From: Candidatus Thiothrix anitrata
Lineage (GTDB): Bacteria > Pseudomonadota > Gammaproteobacteria > Thiotrichales > Thiotrichaceae
Reading direction: 5' to 3'
Length of the DNA: 64,000 nucleotides
Assembly (NCBI RefSeq): GCF_017901155.1
Contig: NZ_CP072800.1
Coordinates: forward strand, 771,283-835,282
Part shown: in pieces, positions 12,193 through 22,522 of the stretch
Numbering within the stretch: the first letter of the stretch is position 1
How the letters are laid out: every line of letters begins with the position of its first letter
Made by a program: the position numbers and the translations under genes
The notes under the pieces: model-generated
Told to the model about the DNA's origin: nothing
The model's input: the letters and a program-made list of their open reading frames with translations, nothing else
Database searches by the model: none

Positions 12193-13635
12193 TTAGCCGT
12201 TTTCGTGCTCACCGACACGCAGAATCTTGAGCTGATTGGTGCCGCCTTTCGACCCCATCAGATCGCCTTTGGTAATAATGACCAGATCACCGTTTTCGAC
12301 AATGCCTTCTTCAAGCATCAACTCGACAGCCTGACGATTGGCTATTTTCGGGTCTTTTAGTGGCTCATGCAATTTCACCGGATAAACTCCGCGATACATG
12401 CTCACTCGCCGTGCTGCTTCATCATTGGAGATAATCGCGTAAATCGGGATACCGGAACGAATCCGTGACATCCATAATGGAGTAGCACCGGATTCGGTCA
12501 AAGTGGCAATGGCTCTTACACCCATGTGATTAGCGGTATACATGGTGGCCATTGCAATACCTTCGTCAATGCGCACGAAACGATCTTCCATTCGATGACG
12601 CGAACGACGAGTTTGAATGGAGTTTTCTGCTTCCTCACAAATCGCCGCCATCGTTTTCACCACGAGTGCGGGATGTTTGCCAGTGGCCGTTTCACCGGAC
12701 AACATAACGGCATCCGTACCATCCATGACCGCGTTTGCCACGTCGAAAACTTCCGCCCGTGTGGGGATCGGATTGTCGGTCATGGTTTCCATCATTTGTG
12801 TCGCCGTAATGACAACGCGATTCAGACTCCGTGCCCTACTGATTAAACACTTTTGCGCTTCCGGTAACTTAGCATCGCCGATTTCCACGCCTAAATCACC
12901 GCGAGCAATCATAATCACGTCAGAGGCAAGAATGATTTCATCACGAATAGTGGGTTCCATCGTCTCAGCACGTTCCATTTTGGCAACGATAGCGGCTTTG
13001 CAACCGGCTTCCAATGCTAAACGGCGAGCTTCATGAATGTCAGCGGCAGAACGTGGGAACGATACTGCCAGAAAATCCACACCAATACTGGCGGCAGCGG
13101 CAATATCCTCCTTGTCTTTTTCGGTCAAAGCTTCGGCACTCAAGCCACCGCCACGCCGATTCAAGCCCTTATTGTTGGAAAGAATGCCACCGTTGATGGC
13201 ACGGGTATGGATTTCCGACCCTTTCACCTCAACGATTTCCAACACAATGCGCCCATCATCCAACCAGAGTTCATCTCCGGCTTTCACGTCATTGACCAAT
13301 TCTTTGTAGCCAAGGCCAACGCGCTCTTGAGTTCCGGCATCGCTAGCAAGCTCTGCGTCCAAAATGAAGGCATCACCTGCTTTCAGAGTAATTTTACCGT
13401 CTTTGAAACGAGCAATGCGTAATTTAGGGCCTTGCAGGTCGCCGAGAATTCCGACAATGCGCCCCGCTTTGTGTGCCAACTCACGCACCAAAGCTGCTCG
13501 TGCTGCATGTTCTGCATGTGTACCGTGCGAGAAATTCATTCGCACCACGTCCACACCCGCCCGAATGATGGCTTCAATAGCTTCCGGCGTATCGGTAGCA
13601 GGCCCCATGGTCGCTACAATTTTTGTCCTTCTCAA
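12193..13635 (-). CDS. pyk: Pyruvate kinase
   Basis: A 480-residue pyruvate kinase that converts phosphoenolpyruvate and ADP to pyruvate and ATP. The N-terminus RRTKIVATMGPA, the segment MNFSHGTH and the active-site region MIARGDLGVE are all recognisable, as is the TATQMMETM loop. No ATG fits the conserved N-terminus; the start is a TTG at 13635 with only a weak ribosome-binding site (TAGGTAA). This may lower its output relative to its operon neighbours, which have strong sites. A 28-bp palindrome separates it from pgk upstream. Confidence 0.94.
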   Translation of the reverse strand: MRRTKIVATMGPATDTPEAIEAIIRAGVDVVRMNFSHGTHAEHAARAALVRELAHKAGRIVGILGDLQGPKLRIARFKDGKITLKAGDAFILDAELASDAGTQERVGLGYKELVNDVKAGDELWLDDGRIVLEIVEVKGSEIHTRAINGGILSNNKGLNRRGGGLSAEALTEKDKEDIAAAASIGVDFLAVSFPRSAADIHEARRLALEAGCKAAIVAKMERAETMEPTIRDEIILASDVIMIARGDLGVEIGDAKLPEAQKCLISRARSLNRVVITATQMMETMTDNPIPTRAEVFDVANAVMDGTDAVMLSGETATGKHPALVVKTMAAICEEAENSIQTRRSRHRMEDRFVRIDEGIAMATMYTANHMGVRAIATLTESGATPLWMSRIRSGIPIYAIISNDEAARRVSMYRGVYPVKLHEPLKDPKIANRQAVELMLEEGIVENGDLVIITKGDLMGSKGGTNQLKILRVGEHENG

Positions 13636-13705
13636 TGGATTACCTATTAACTGTGTGCTGTAAAGTGCGTAGTTTATGCTTGTTTTATGTCATTTGTGTG
13701 GGATT

Positions 13706-13733
13706 GTAGGGGCAATTCATGAATTGCCCCTAC
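13706..13733. repeat. Perfect 28-bp palindrome between pgk and pyk
   Basis: Two perfect inverted 14-base halves around a central ATGAAT-type core; each arm reads GTAGGGGCAATTC. It lies 10 bases after the pgk stop and about 70 bases before the pyk start, inside the operon. It is of the dispersed palindromic repeat type and would form a strong RNA hairpin, but it is not followed by a T-run on the minus strand. Confidence 0.8.
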
Positions 13734-13743
13734 GGAAGGCTGG

Positions 13744-14925
13744 TTAAGCCTTGGCGCGTTCTTCCAACATCGCTACTGCTGGCAGAGTTTTGCCTTCGAG
13801 GTATTCAAGGAAAGCACCGCCCGCTGTGGAGATATAGGAAATTTTGTCGTAAATATCGTATTTTTGGATCGCTGCGATAGTATCGCCGCCGCCCGCCAGT
13901 GTGAACGCTTTGGTTTCCGCCATTGCCATTGAAATGGCTTTCGTGCCTTCGCCGAATTGGTCGAACTCGAATACACCAACTGGGCCATTCCAGACGACCG
14001 TACCAGCGTTCATGATAATATCGACCAGTTCTTGTGCAGACTTAGGACCGATGTCGAAAATCATATCGTCGTCAGCTACGTCTTTCGCGTCTTTCAGAAC
14101 CGCTGGTTCGGCTGGATCAAATTTCTTGCCGCAAACCACGTCAACCGCGATGGGGATAATTGCGCCGCGAGCAGTCATTTTGCTGATCAGGGTGTTCGCA
14201 GTATCAACCAAATCGTCTTCGCACAAGGACTTGCCGACGTTATGACCTGTGGCTTTCAGGAAAGTATTCGCGATACCGCCGCCGACCACCAACTGTTCGC
14301 ACTTCTCAGACAGGGCTTCCAACACGGTCAACTTGGTGGAAACTTTAGAACCACCAACGATCGCCACCATTGGGCGGGCTGGGTTTGCCAGTGCTTTATC
14401 CAAGGCAATCAGTTCTTCAGTTAATAAGATACCAGCCGCCGCAACGGGTGCGAATTTGCCTGCGCCGTGGGTAGAAGCTTGTGCACGGTGCGCTGTACCG
14501 AATGCATCCATGACGAAAATATCGCACAGTGCAGCGTATTTCTTTGCCAACTCCTCGTTGTCTTTCTTTTCGCCTGCGTTGAAGCGCACGTTTTCCAACA
14601 ACACGACTTCGCCTTCGGCTACGTCAAAACCACCGTTGATGTAGTCTTTGATCAGGCGGACTTCTTTACCTAGCTTGGCAGTCATGTCTTCCGCAATCGG
14701 CTGCATGGAATTGGCTTCGTCCACTTCACCTTCAGTCGGGCGACCACGGTGGGACATAACCATGACTTTCGCGCCTGCTTTCATGGCGTGTTCGATGGTA
14801 GGCATGGAAGCTGTGATACGAGCGTCAGAGGTTACTTTGCCGTCTTTGACAGGAACATTCAGGTCAGCGCGGATCAGAACACGTTTACCCTTCAGATCCA
14901 GATCGGTCATTTTGATGAAAGCCAT
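13744..14925 (-). CDS. pgk: Phosphoglycerate kinase
   Basis: A 393-residue monomeric kinase that transfers phosphate between 1,3-bisphosphoglycerate and ADP. Under autotrophy it runs towards 1,3-bisphosphoglycerate. The N-terminal substrate site ([17 protein letters not shown]) and the C-terminal nucleotide site ([20 protein letters not shown]) are intact. The ATG is preceded by AAGGAG. It sits between gap and pyk in the carbon-metabolism operon. Confidence 0.96.
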   Translation of the reverse strand: MAFIKMTDLDLKGKRVLIRADLNVPVKDGKVTSDARITASMPTIEHAMKAGAKVMVMSHRGRPTEGEVDEANSMQPIAEDMTAKLGKEVRLIKDYINGGFDVAEGEVVLLENVRFNAGEKKDNEELAKKYAALCDIFVMDAFGTAHRAQASTHGAGKFAPVAAAGILLTEELIALDKALANPARPMVAIVGGSKVSTKLTVLEALSEKCEQLVVGGGIANTFLKATGHNVGKSLCEDDLVDTANTLISKMTARGAIIPIAVDVVCGKKFDPAEPAVLKDAKDVADDDMIFDIGPKSAQELVDIIMNAGTVVWNGPVGVFEFDQFGEGTKAISMAMAETKAFTLAGGGDTIAAIQKYDIYDKISYISTAGGAFLEYLEGKTLPAVAMLEERAKA

Positions 14926-15031
14926 GTGGTGGAACTCCTTGCAGAAATCAAATCAGTCAAATAAAGCGCGGGATGATTTATGTGACGGATCTGGGAAGGA
15001 GGGCGAGGGATTCCCCCGCCCCACTCGAACC

Positions 15032-16105
<1,074 letters not shown>

Positions 16106-16114
16106 TCATAATGC

Positions 16115-18115
16115 TTACGCGACGCTGTTGATAGCGTTCAGAACGTTGTCAGCAGTAAAACCAAACTGCTTGAACAACTGACCCGCTGGCGCAGATTCAC
16201 CGAACGTATCCATGCAAATGACTTTGCCGTTCAGACCAACGTACTTGTACCAGCCGTCACCGATAGCCGCTTCAACCGCAACACGTGCAGTAACCGCTGC
16301 TGGCAATACCGATTCTTTGTACGCAGCATCTTGTGCATCAAACACGTCGCAAGACGGCATGGAAACCACGCGCACTTTCTTATCAGATTTTGCTGCTGCT
16401 TCCATTGCCAATTCGACTTCAGAACCGGTCGCAATCACGATCACGTCTGGCGTGCCATCGGTGTCTTTCAACACGTAGCCACCCTTAGCGATGTTGGCAA
16501 TCTGCTCAGCAGTGCGCACTTGATGCTTCAGGTTTTGGCGCGAGAAAATCAACGTGCTAGGGCCTTTGTATTCAATCGCGTGCTTCCAAGAAACCGCAGT
16601 TTCTACCGCGTCACACGCACGCCAAACGGACATACGTGGGATCATGCGCAGCGTTGGAATTTGCTCAACCGGCTGATGGGTAGGGCCATCTTCGCCCAGA
16701 CCGATGGAGTCGTGGGTGTAAACGAAGATGCTTTGAATCTTCATCAACGCCGCCATACGCAGTGCGTTACGCGCGTATTCGGAGAACATCAGGAAAGTCG
16801 CGCCGTAAGGCAGCAAACCGCCGTGCAATGCCATACCGTTCATGATCGCGCTCATACCGAATTCGCGTACACCGTAAGACAGGTAGTTACCGCTGAAATC
16901 TTGCGCTTTGCCGTGACCTGCACTGATGTGCTTGCTGGACTTGTTGAAAGTGTTGTTGGAAGGTGTCAGGTCAGCCGAGCCGCCGAGGAATTCAGGCAGC
17001 AACGGTGCAAACGCATCCAGTGCATTTTTGGAAGCCACGCGGGTTGCCGGTGATTCTGCTTTCGCATCAATCGCCGCGATCGCAGCCGCCGATGCTTCAG
17101 CCCAGTTAGCAGGCAATTCGCCAGCCATGCGACGTTTGAATTCAGCCGCTTCTGCTGGGAATGCTGCTGCGTATGCTGCAAACTTGCCATTCCACGCTTC
17201 TTCAGCCGCTGCACCTTTCGCTTTTGCATCCCAACCTTCGTAGACGTTGGCAGGAATCGCAAACGGCTCAGCGTTAGTCCAACCCAATGCTTGGCGAGTC
17301 AACGCGATTTCCGCATCACCTAATGGTGCGCCGTGGCAATCGTGTGAACCGGCTTTGTTAGGTGAACCAAAACCGATGGTAGTTTTGCAGCAAATCATGG
17401 AAGGCTTACCACTTTCTGCTTTCGCTGCCTCAACCGCTGCTTTGATCGCGTCAGCATCGTGACCGTCAACGTCAGCAACAACGTGCCAGCCGTAAGCTTC
17501 AAAACGCTTAGGGGTGTTGTCGGTGAACCAGCCATCGACTTCACCGTCGATAGAGATATTGTTGTCATCGTAGAAGCAAATCAGTTTGCCCAAGCCCATT
17601 GTGCCTGCGAAAGAACACGCCTCGTGAGAGATGCCTTCCATCAAGCAGCCATCGCCCAAGAACACATAGGTGTAATGGTCAACGATGTCATGCCCGTCTT
17701 TGTTGAATTGCGCAGCAAGGATTTTTTCAGCCAAAGCCATACCAACAGCATTGGTGATACCTTGACCCAACGGTCCAGTGGTGGTTTCAACGCCCGGTGC
17801 ATAGCCGTACTCAGGGTGGCCTGGGGTTTTGGAATGCAATTGGCGGAACGCTTTCAGATCGTCCATGCTCAAATCGTAGCCGGTTAGGTGCAATACAGAG
17901 TACGGCAGCATGGAACCGTGTCCGTTGGACATAATGAAACGGTCACGGTTAGCCCAGTTTGGATTCTGTGGGTTGTGAGACATATAGTCGTTATAGAGGA
18001 CTTCGGCAATGTCTGCCATGCCCATCGGTGCGCCCGGATGCCCGGAATTTGCTTTTTGTACGGCATCCATAGCCAAGACGCGGATTGCGTTAGCCAGCTC
18101 ACGGCGTGTAGTCAT
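16115..18115 (-). CDS. tkt: Transketolase
   Basis: A 666-residue thiamine-diphosphate enzyme that moves two-carbon units in the pentose phosphate and Calvin pathways. The N-terminal segment [10 protein letters not shown], the ThDP-binding region ([13 protein letters not shown] ... DDNNISIDG) and the segment [16 protein letters not shown] are intact. Start codon ATG with a CAGGAG site upstream. It is the first gene of the minus-strand operon; the 221-base gap to the divergent hisA should hold promoters for both. Confidence 0.96.
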   Translation of the reverse strand: MTTRRELANAIRVLAMDAVQKANSGHPGAPMGMADIAEVLYNDYMSHNPQNPNWANRDRFIMSNGHGSMLPYSVLHLTGYDLSMDDLKAFRQLHSKTPGHPEYGYAPGVETTTGPLGQGITNAVGMALAEKILAAQFNKDGHDIVDHYTYVFLGDGCLMEGISHEACSFAGTMGLGKLICFYDDNNISIDGEVDGWFTDNTPKRFEAYGWHVVADVDGHDADAIKAAVEAAKAESGKPSMICCKTTIGFGSPNKAGSHDCHGAPLGDAEIALTRQALGWTNAEPFAIPANVYEGWDAKAKGAAAEEAWNGKFAAYAAAFPAEAAEFKRRMAGELPANWAEASAAAIAAIDAKAESPATRVASKNALDAFAPLLPEFLGGSADLTPSNNTFNKSSKHISAGHGKAQDFSGNYLSYGVREFGMSAIMNGMALHGGLLPYGATFLMFSEYARNALRMAALMKIQSIFVYTHDSIGLGEDGPTHQPVEQIPTLRMIPRMSVWRACDAVETAVSWKHAIEYKGPSTLIFSRQNLKHQVRTAEQIANIAKGGYVLKDTDGTPDVIVIATGSEVELAMEAAAKSDKKVRVVSMPSCDVFDAQDAAYKESVLPAAVTARVAVEAAIGDGWYKYVGLNGKVICMDTFGESAPAGQLFKQFGFTADNVLNAINSVA

Positions 18116-18336
18116 TGACGGGTCTCCTGTAGTTTCAAATTTGGATCAGCAGTGCCTTGTGTGTATTTATTATTCAGGCAGTATAAAGCTTTGTATTGTG
18201 TCGGACTTCCTCCTCAGGGGCAACTCTCCCTTGTTGGATAGATAAACTGTATCGTTTGGGTGAGTAATGGGCTATAAAGCCTGACGCTTTACTGATTTTG
18301 CGGTAGCATTCCCGCTTCACAACCAAGGATTGAACC

Positions 18337-19074
18337 ATGCTGCTAATCCCTGCCATTGATTTAAAAGACGGCCAATGCGTGCGCCTGCGCCAAGGCCGTA
18401 TGGATGACACCACCGTTTTTGACAGCAACCCCGTCGAAGTTGCCCAGCGTTGGGTAAATGCGGGTGCACGCCGCCTGCATTTGGTCGATTTGAACGGTGC
18501 ATTTGCAGGTAAGCCGTTGAATGGCGAGGTGGTTCGTGCAGTCGCGGCACGTTTTCCCAATGTACCGGTGCAAATCGGCGGCGGTATCCGAGATGCTGCA
18601 ACCGTTGCGGCATATTTGGAAGCTGGTGTTCAATATTGCATCATCGGTACTAAAGCAGTGCAAGAACCACAATTTGTTATCGACCTGTGTCAGCAATTTC
18701 CCGGTCACATTATTGTCGGCATTGATGCGAAAAACGGCATGGTGGCAACCGATGGCTGGGCGGAAGTATCCACGGTCTCCGCGATTGAGCTTGCCAAGCA
18801 GTTTGAGCAAGCGGGTGTCAGCGCAATCGTTTACACCGATATTGCCCGCGATGGCATGATGAAGGGCGTGAATGTGGAAGAAACCGCGAAACTTGCCGCC
18901 AGCATTAACATTCCTGTCGTCGCTTCCGGTGGTGTGACCAATATGGACGACATCAAAGCCCTGTGCGCAGTCGAAGACCAAGGCATTATGGGAACGATCC
19001 TCGGTCGTTCGATCTACGAAGGCACTATTGATCTAGCAGCAGCGCAACAGTACGTTGATTCACGCACTGCTTAA
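18337..19074 (+). CDS. hisA: Phosphoribosylformimino-AICAR isomerase (HisA)
   Basis: A 245-residue TIM-barrel isomerase of histidine synthesis. It has the catalytic N-terminal segment IPAIDLKDG, the phosphate-binding loops QIGGGIRD and VVASGGVTN, and the second-half aspartate in YTDIARDG. It stands apart from hisF and hisE (52.8-54 kb), so the histidine genes are scattered. It is convergent with the META-domain gene, leaving only six bases between stops. Confidence 0.96.
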   Translation: MLLIPAIDLKDGQCVRLRQGRMDDTTVFDSNPVEVAQRWVNAGARRLHLVDLNGAFAGKPLNGEVVRAVAARFPNVPVQIGGGIRDAATVAAYLEAGVQYCIIGTKAVQEPQFVIDLCQQFPGHIIVGIDAKNGMVATDGWAEVSTVSAIELAKQFEQAGVSAIVYTDIARDGMMKGVNVEETAKLAASINIPVVASGGVTNMDDIKALCAVEDQGIMGTILGRSIYEGTIDLAAAQQYVDSRTA

Positions 19075-19080
19075 ACTCCC

Positions 19081-19863
19081 TTACTTTAAACGCAGCCCAA
19101 CGACATGAATGCCTTGAGCGTTAGACAGTTCCAAGCTCGCCCCCGAACGACGGTAAGTCTTGGCACTGGTTAACGCTTTCAGGAACAGGGCTTCTTCCTG
19201 CATCACGTCTTCCGGTTGCTGGCAAAACATTTTGGTTGCACCAAGCTGACTAATAGCAATGCTATTGTTGCGCGGGTTATGGGTGTAAGTGCCGAAAAAG
19301 CGGTTACAGCCCGCGTTGCCTGTCACGCCCCCATCCTTGCTGAAAGTCATTCTCATGCGCTCGGTATTGATGCTGGAAACAATGCCTTGTTGACCGTTAT
19401 GGTAATCCATAACCTGCCAGTTGGTTCCGGGCAAGGTGGTGGCAGGTTTGTTGAAGGTCGCCAGTTTGCGCCCACGTGCATCTTTCAGAGTTAGGATATT
19501 ATTGTTCAACTGATAGCCGGTGGTGCGATTCAATGCTTGCAGGTACATGCGGGAAAGCTTATCCGCGCCCCCCATACACGCCATCATGGTGGACATCATT
19601 TTATCGGTAGGAATGCGCAAACTGTTGGGTTTCGCGGTTTGGGTATAAATGCCGTTAAACAGGTTGCAGCCATCATTGCCGCTGACGTTATCACCACTGA
19701 ATGCCAGAGTCGCGGGCTGCGGCAGTTTCGCAGGTGATTGAGCGTTCCAGCCGGACAGGGATTGCAACGTCCATTCGGTTTTGTTGAGTTTCGCATCGAC
19801 GGCGTAGGCAGTGTTGCACAATAAAGCGAAACACACGACGAGGGGGAAGAGGATTTTTTTCAT
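19081..19863 (-). CDS. Secreted protein with two META domains
   Basis: A 260-residue protein with a clear signal peptide (MKKILFPLVVCFALLCNTAYA). Two META (HslJ-type) domains follow, at about residues 27-130 and 140-258. Each has the pattern W-x-L/V then a GN-x-GCN-x-F-G/N turn (GNDGCNLFNG; GNAGCNRFFG) and a short MMAC or MFCQ segment. META domains occur in heat-shock and envelope proteins and in inhibitors of secreted proteases; the exact role is unknown. Monocistronic. Confidence 0.85.
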   Translation of the reverse strand: MKKILFPLVVCFALLCNTAYAVDAKLNKTEWTLQSLSGWNAQSPAKLPQPATLAFSGDNVSGNDGCNLFNGIYTQTAKPNSLRIPTDKMMSTMMACMGGADKLSRMYLQALNRTTGYQLNNNILTLKDARGRKLATFNKPATTLPGTNWQVMDYHNGQQGIVSSINTERMRMTFSKDGGVTGNAGCNRFFGTYTHNPRNNSIAISQLGATKMFCQQPEDVMQEEALFLKALTSAKTYRRSGASLELSNAQGIHVVGLRLK

Positions 19864-19991
19864 GGGTCATTCCTTTGTGTGAGCAGGTGGTTTAACGGTT
19901 AGAGATAACGGCAGTGGGCAAAGTTCCCAGAGCAACTTTATAAAGCGGACATCAGGTTATTGGGGAAATCTTCCATTTACACCCTAACATG

Positions 19992-20010
19992 ATAATATAA
20001 AAGATATTAT
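19992..20010. promoter_or_regulatory. Inverted repeat upstream of first Fic gene
   Basis: Perfect 7-bp arms ATAATAT / ATATTAT with a 5-base spacer, 20 bases before the start codon. The position fits an operator overlapping the promoter, perhaps for self-regulation by the Fic protein's C-terminal winged helix. Confidence 0.45.
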
Positions 20011-20029
20011 TTTCACTAAGGTAGCGGAC

Positions 20030-21235
20030 ATGAAAGCGGACAATATGGCGGAAGATAGAGGTGAAACGATCAGCCTGATAGAGCCGCTGCTGCTTTCCGA
20101 AAATTCCCATTTCCGCCCTGCACTGGCAGATTTAGCACTGGAACTCACCGCCAAATCCACCGCACTGCGCAAAAGCCTGCCGGAAGGTATTGTGCGGGCA
20201 TTGTCTGATCTGGTGCGTTCCATGAATTGCTATTACAGCAACCTGATTGAAGGGCATGACACCCACCCGATTGATATTGAACGCGCACTCAACGAGGACT
20301 ACAGCACCGACCTTAAGCAGCGTGATTTGCAACTGGAAGCCAAAGCCCATATTGCGGTTCAGCAATGGATTGATGCTGACGGGCTGAACGGTCGGGCAAC
20401 CACCCGCGATGGCATTTTGGAAACGCACCGCCGCTTTTGTGAGTTGCTCCCTGATGAATTGTTGTGGGTGGAAAACCCCAGTTCTGGTGTGCGAGAGCCG
20501 CTCATCCCCGGCGAATTGCGCCAACGTGACGTTATCGTCGGTCGGCATATCGCCATCAGCCCCGGCGCATTACCCCGCTTCATGGAACGCTTTCAGGCTG
20601 CTTACCGCACGCTGGGCAAAGTTGACGCAATTGTTGCTGCCGCTTGCGCCCATCATCGACTGTTGTGGATGCACCCATTTCTGGACGGCAACGGACGGGT
20701 CGCACGCTTGATGTCCTACGCCATGCTGCGGGAAGCACTGGATACGGGTGGCATTTGGTCGGTGGCGCGTGGTCTTGCCAGAAACGAAGCCCGCTACAAG
20801 AGCCTGCTGGCACAATGCGATTTGCCGCGTCGTAATGATCTCGATGGGCGCGGCAACCTGAGTGAAGAGGCATTAGCCAAGTTTGCGATATTCTTTCTCG
20901 AAACCTGCATCGATCAGGTCGACTTCATGGAAACGCTGGTCAACCCTAAAGGCTTACGGGATCGCATCCTCATCTGGACGGAGGAGGAAATCCGCGCAGA
21001 TCGGCTGCCGCAGAAATCGGACACGGTGTTGGAGGCGATTTTGTATCGTGGGGAATTACCGCGTGGGGAAATCGCGGGGCTACTCGGTACTGGCGACCGC
21101 AATGCGCGGCGGGTTACTTCGGCGTTGCTGGAACGGGGCGTGCTGGCTGCCGAATCAACACGTGCACCGCTGCGCTTGAATTTCCCGGCGACGTTGGCGG
21201 GGCGGTGGATGCCGGGGTTATTCCCGGAAAGGTAG
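20030..21235 (+). CDS. Fic family protein (AMPylase-type), copy 1
   Basis: A 401-residue Fic protein, expected to transfer AMP or another nucleotide part to a hydroxyl on a target protein. The catalytic motif is HPFLDGNGRVAR with His215, complete. An N-terminal inhibitory helix motif (S-x-x-x-E-G, Ser70 to Gly75 in SNLIEG) marks it as a class II, self-inhibited Fic. The C-terminal third (about 330-401) looks like a winged helix, so it may bind its own operator. A second in-frame ATG lies at 20045. It is the first of three Fic genes within 7 kb. Confidence 0.9.
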   Translation: MKADNMAEDRGETISLIEPLLLSENSHFRPALADLALELTAKSTALRKSLPEGIVRALSDLVRSMNCYYSNLIEGHDTHPIDIERALNEDYSTDLKQRDLQLEAKAHIAVQQWIDADGLNGRATTRDGILETHRRFCELLPDELLWVENPSSGVREPLIPGELRQRDVIVGRHIAISPGALPRFMERFQAAYRTLGKVDAIVAAACAHHRLLWMHPFLDGNGRVARLMSYAMLREALDTGGIWSVARGLARNEARYKSLLAQCDLPRRNDLDGRGNLSEEALAKFAIFFLETCIDQVDFMETLVNPKGLRDRILIWTEEEIRADRLPQKSDTVLEAILYRGELPRGEIAGLLGTGDRNARRVTSALLERGVLAAESTRAPLRLNFPATLAGRWMPGLFPER

Positions 21236-21253
21236 CGCAAACTACAAGATGGG

Positions 21254-21341
21254 TTTTCTTATTGTAGAAAGTTGGCTATTTTCTCCAATAAGAACTTGGC
21301 TACGGTGAGAATCTCCATTATAGTTTTTCTTATTGTAGAAA
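21254..21341. promoter_or_regulatory. Triple operator-like repeat upstream of second Fic gene
   Basis: The 17-mer TTTTCTTATTGTAGAAA occurs exactly at 21254-21270 and 21325-21341. A related inverted copy (TTCTCCAATAAGAA) lies between at 21281-21294. All three fall in the 125-base gap between the Fic genes, with the last copy ending 20 bases before the start codon. This is the look of a multi-site operator. Confidence 0.65.
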
Positions 21342-21360
21342 CTATGCCACTTTCTAAAAT

Positions 21361-22497
21361 ATGAATCTATCTGAGTATCAATCTGGTCATTATGAAGCTC
21401 AATATGAGTACCAGAGCTTCCTGCCATCCCTGATCAATCATCCTTGGGTGATCGCTGATCCTGCCCTGTCGCATCTACTGAGTCAGGCTGACCGCGCATT
21501 GGGTGAGCTGAATGCGTTTTCGCAATTAGTGCCGAATGTCGACTTTTTCATCCAGATGTATGTTGCCAAGGAAGCGACTTACTCAAGCCGCATTGAAGGC
21601 ACGCAAACGAATGTCGAAGACGCTTTCAAGGATGCTGCTGATGTCGCGCCAGAGAAACGTGACGACTGGGCGGAAGTGCAAAACTACATTCAGGCACTGA
21701 ATTATGCGGTGGCGCGGCTGGAAACCCTGCATCTCTCCAATCGCTTGTTGCGAGAGGCGCACGCTACCCTGTTGCAAGGTGTCAGGGGTGCAACCAAACA
21801 GCCCGGTGAATTTCGCACCAGTCAGAACTGGATTGACGTTAGCCTGAAAAACGCGGTGTTTGTTCCCCCGCACCATGAGCGGGTTGGTGAGTTGATGAGT
21901 GATCTGGAAAAATTCCTGCATGACGACACGCACTATGTATCACCGCTGCTCAAGATTGCGATTGCGCATTACCAGTTTGAAACGATTCACCCGTTTCTGG
22001 ATGGCAATGGGTGCTTGGGGCGGTTACTGGTTCCGCTGTATCTGGCTTCCGAACAGATTCTTGCCAAACCGGCGTTGTATTTGTCGGATTATTTCGAGCG
22101 CAACAAAACGGCTTATGTCGACCACCTGATGGCAGTCAGGCAAGGCAACCACTTGCGTGAATGGCTGCTGTTCTTTTTGCATGGTGTGGCGGAAACGGCG
22201 CAATCCTCCATTGCCGTATTCAAAAGCATATTACTGCTCAAAGAGCGTATCGACAGCGATGTATTGCCACGCTTCGGTGTACGGCGGCAGGAGAATGCGC
22301 AACAACTTATGCGCTACCTCTACCGGAAGCCTGTCGTTGATGTGAAAACGGTTACGGAGCTTTTGGAAATCACGCAAAAAACAGCGGGGTCGCTGGTTGA
22401 TGACTTGGTTAGTTATGGGGTGTTGGCTGAAATCACCGGGCAGCGGCGGAATCGGTTGTTTGTGTTTAGAGAGTATCTGGGGTTGTTTACAAGATAA
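21361..22497 (+). CDS. Fic family protein, copy 2, with altered motif
   Basis: A 378-residue Fic/DUF4172-like protein. The N-terminal region (DPALSHLLSQADRALGEL) and the inhibitory motif S-x-x-x-E-G (Ser75-Gly80 in SSRIEG) are typical of class II Fic proteins. The core motif reads HPFLDGNGCLGR: His210 and the final Arg221 are present, but the first arginine, which normally helps bind the nucleotide phosphates, is Cys218. Activity may be changed. The C-terminus (about 310-378) is a winged-helix DNA-binding region. It shares little sequence with copies 1 and 3, so these are separate acquisitions, not tandem duplicates. Confidence 0.88.
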   Translation: MNLSEYQSGHYEAQYEYQSFLPSLINHPWVIADPALSHLLSQADRALGELNAFSQLVPNVDFFIQMYVAKEATYSSRIEGTQTNVEDAFKDAADVAPEKRDDWAEVQNYIQALNYAVARLETLHLSNRLLREAHATLLQGVRGATKQPGEFRTSQNWIDVSLKNAVFVPPHHERVGELMSDLEKFLHDDTHYVSPLLKIAIAHYQFETIHPFLDGNGCLGRLLVPLYLASEQILAKPALYLSDYFERNKTAYVDHLMAVRQGNHLREWLLFFLHGVAETAQSSIAVFKSILLLKERIDSDVLPRFGVRRQENAQQLMRYLYRKPVVDVKTVTELLEITQKTAGSLVDDLVSYGVLAEITGQRRNRLFVFREYLGLFTR

Positions 22498-22522
22498 GCA
22501 CGTGACGTTTGCACATTGATAA

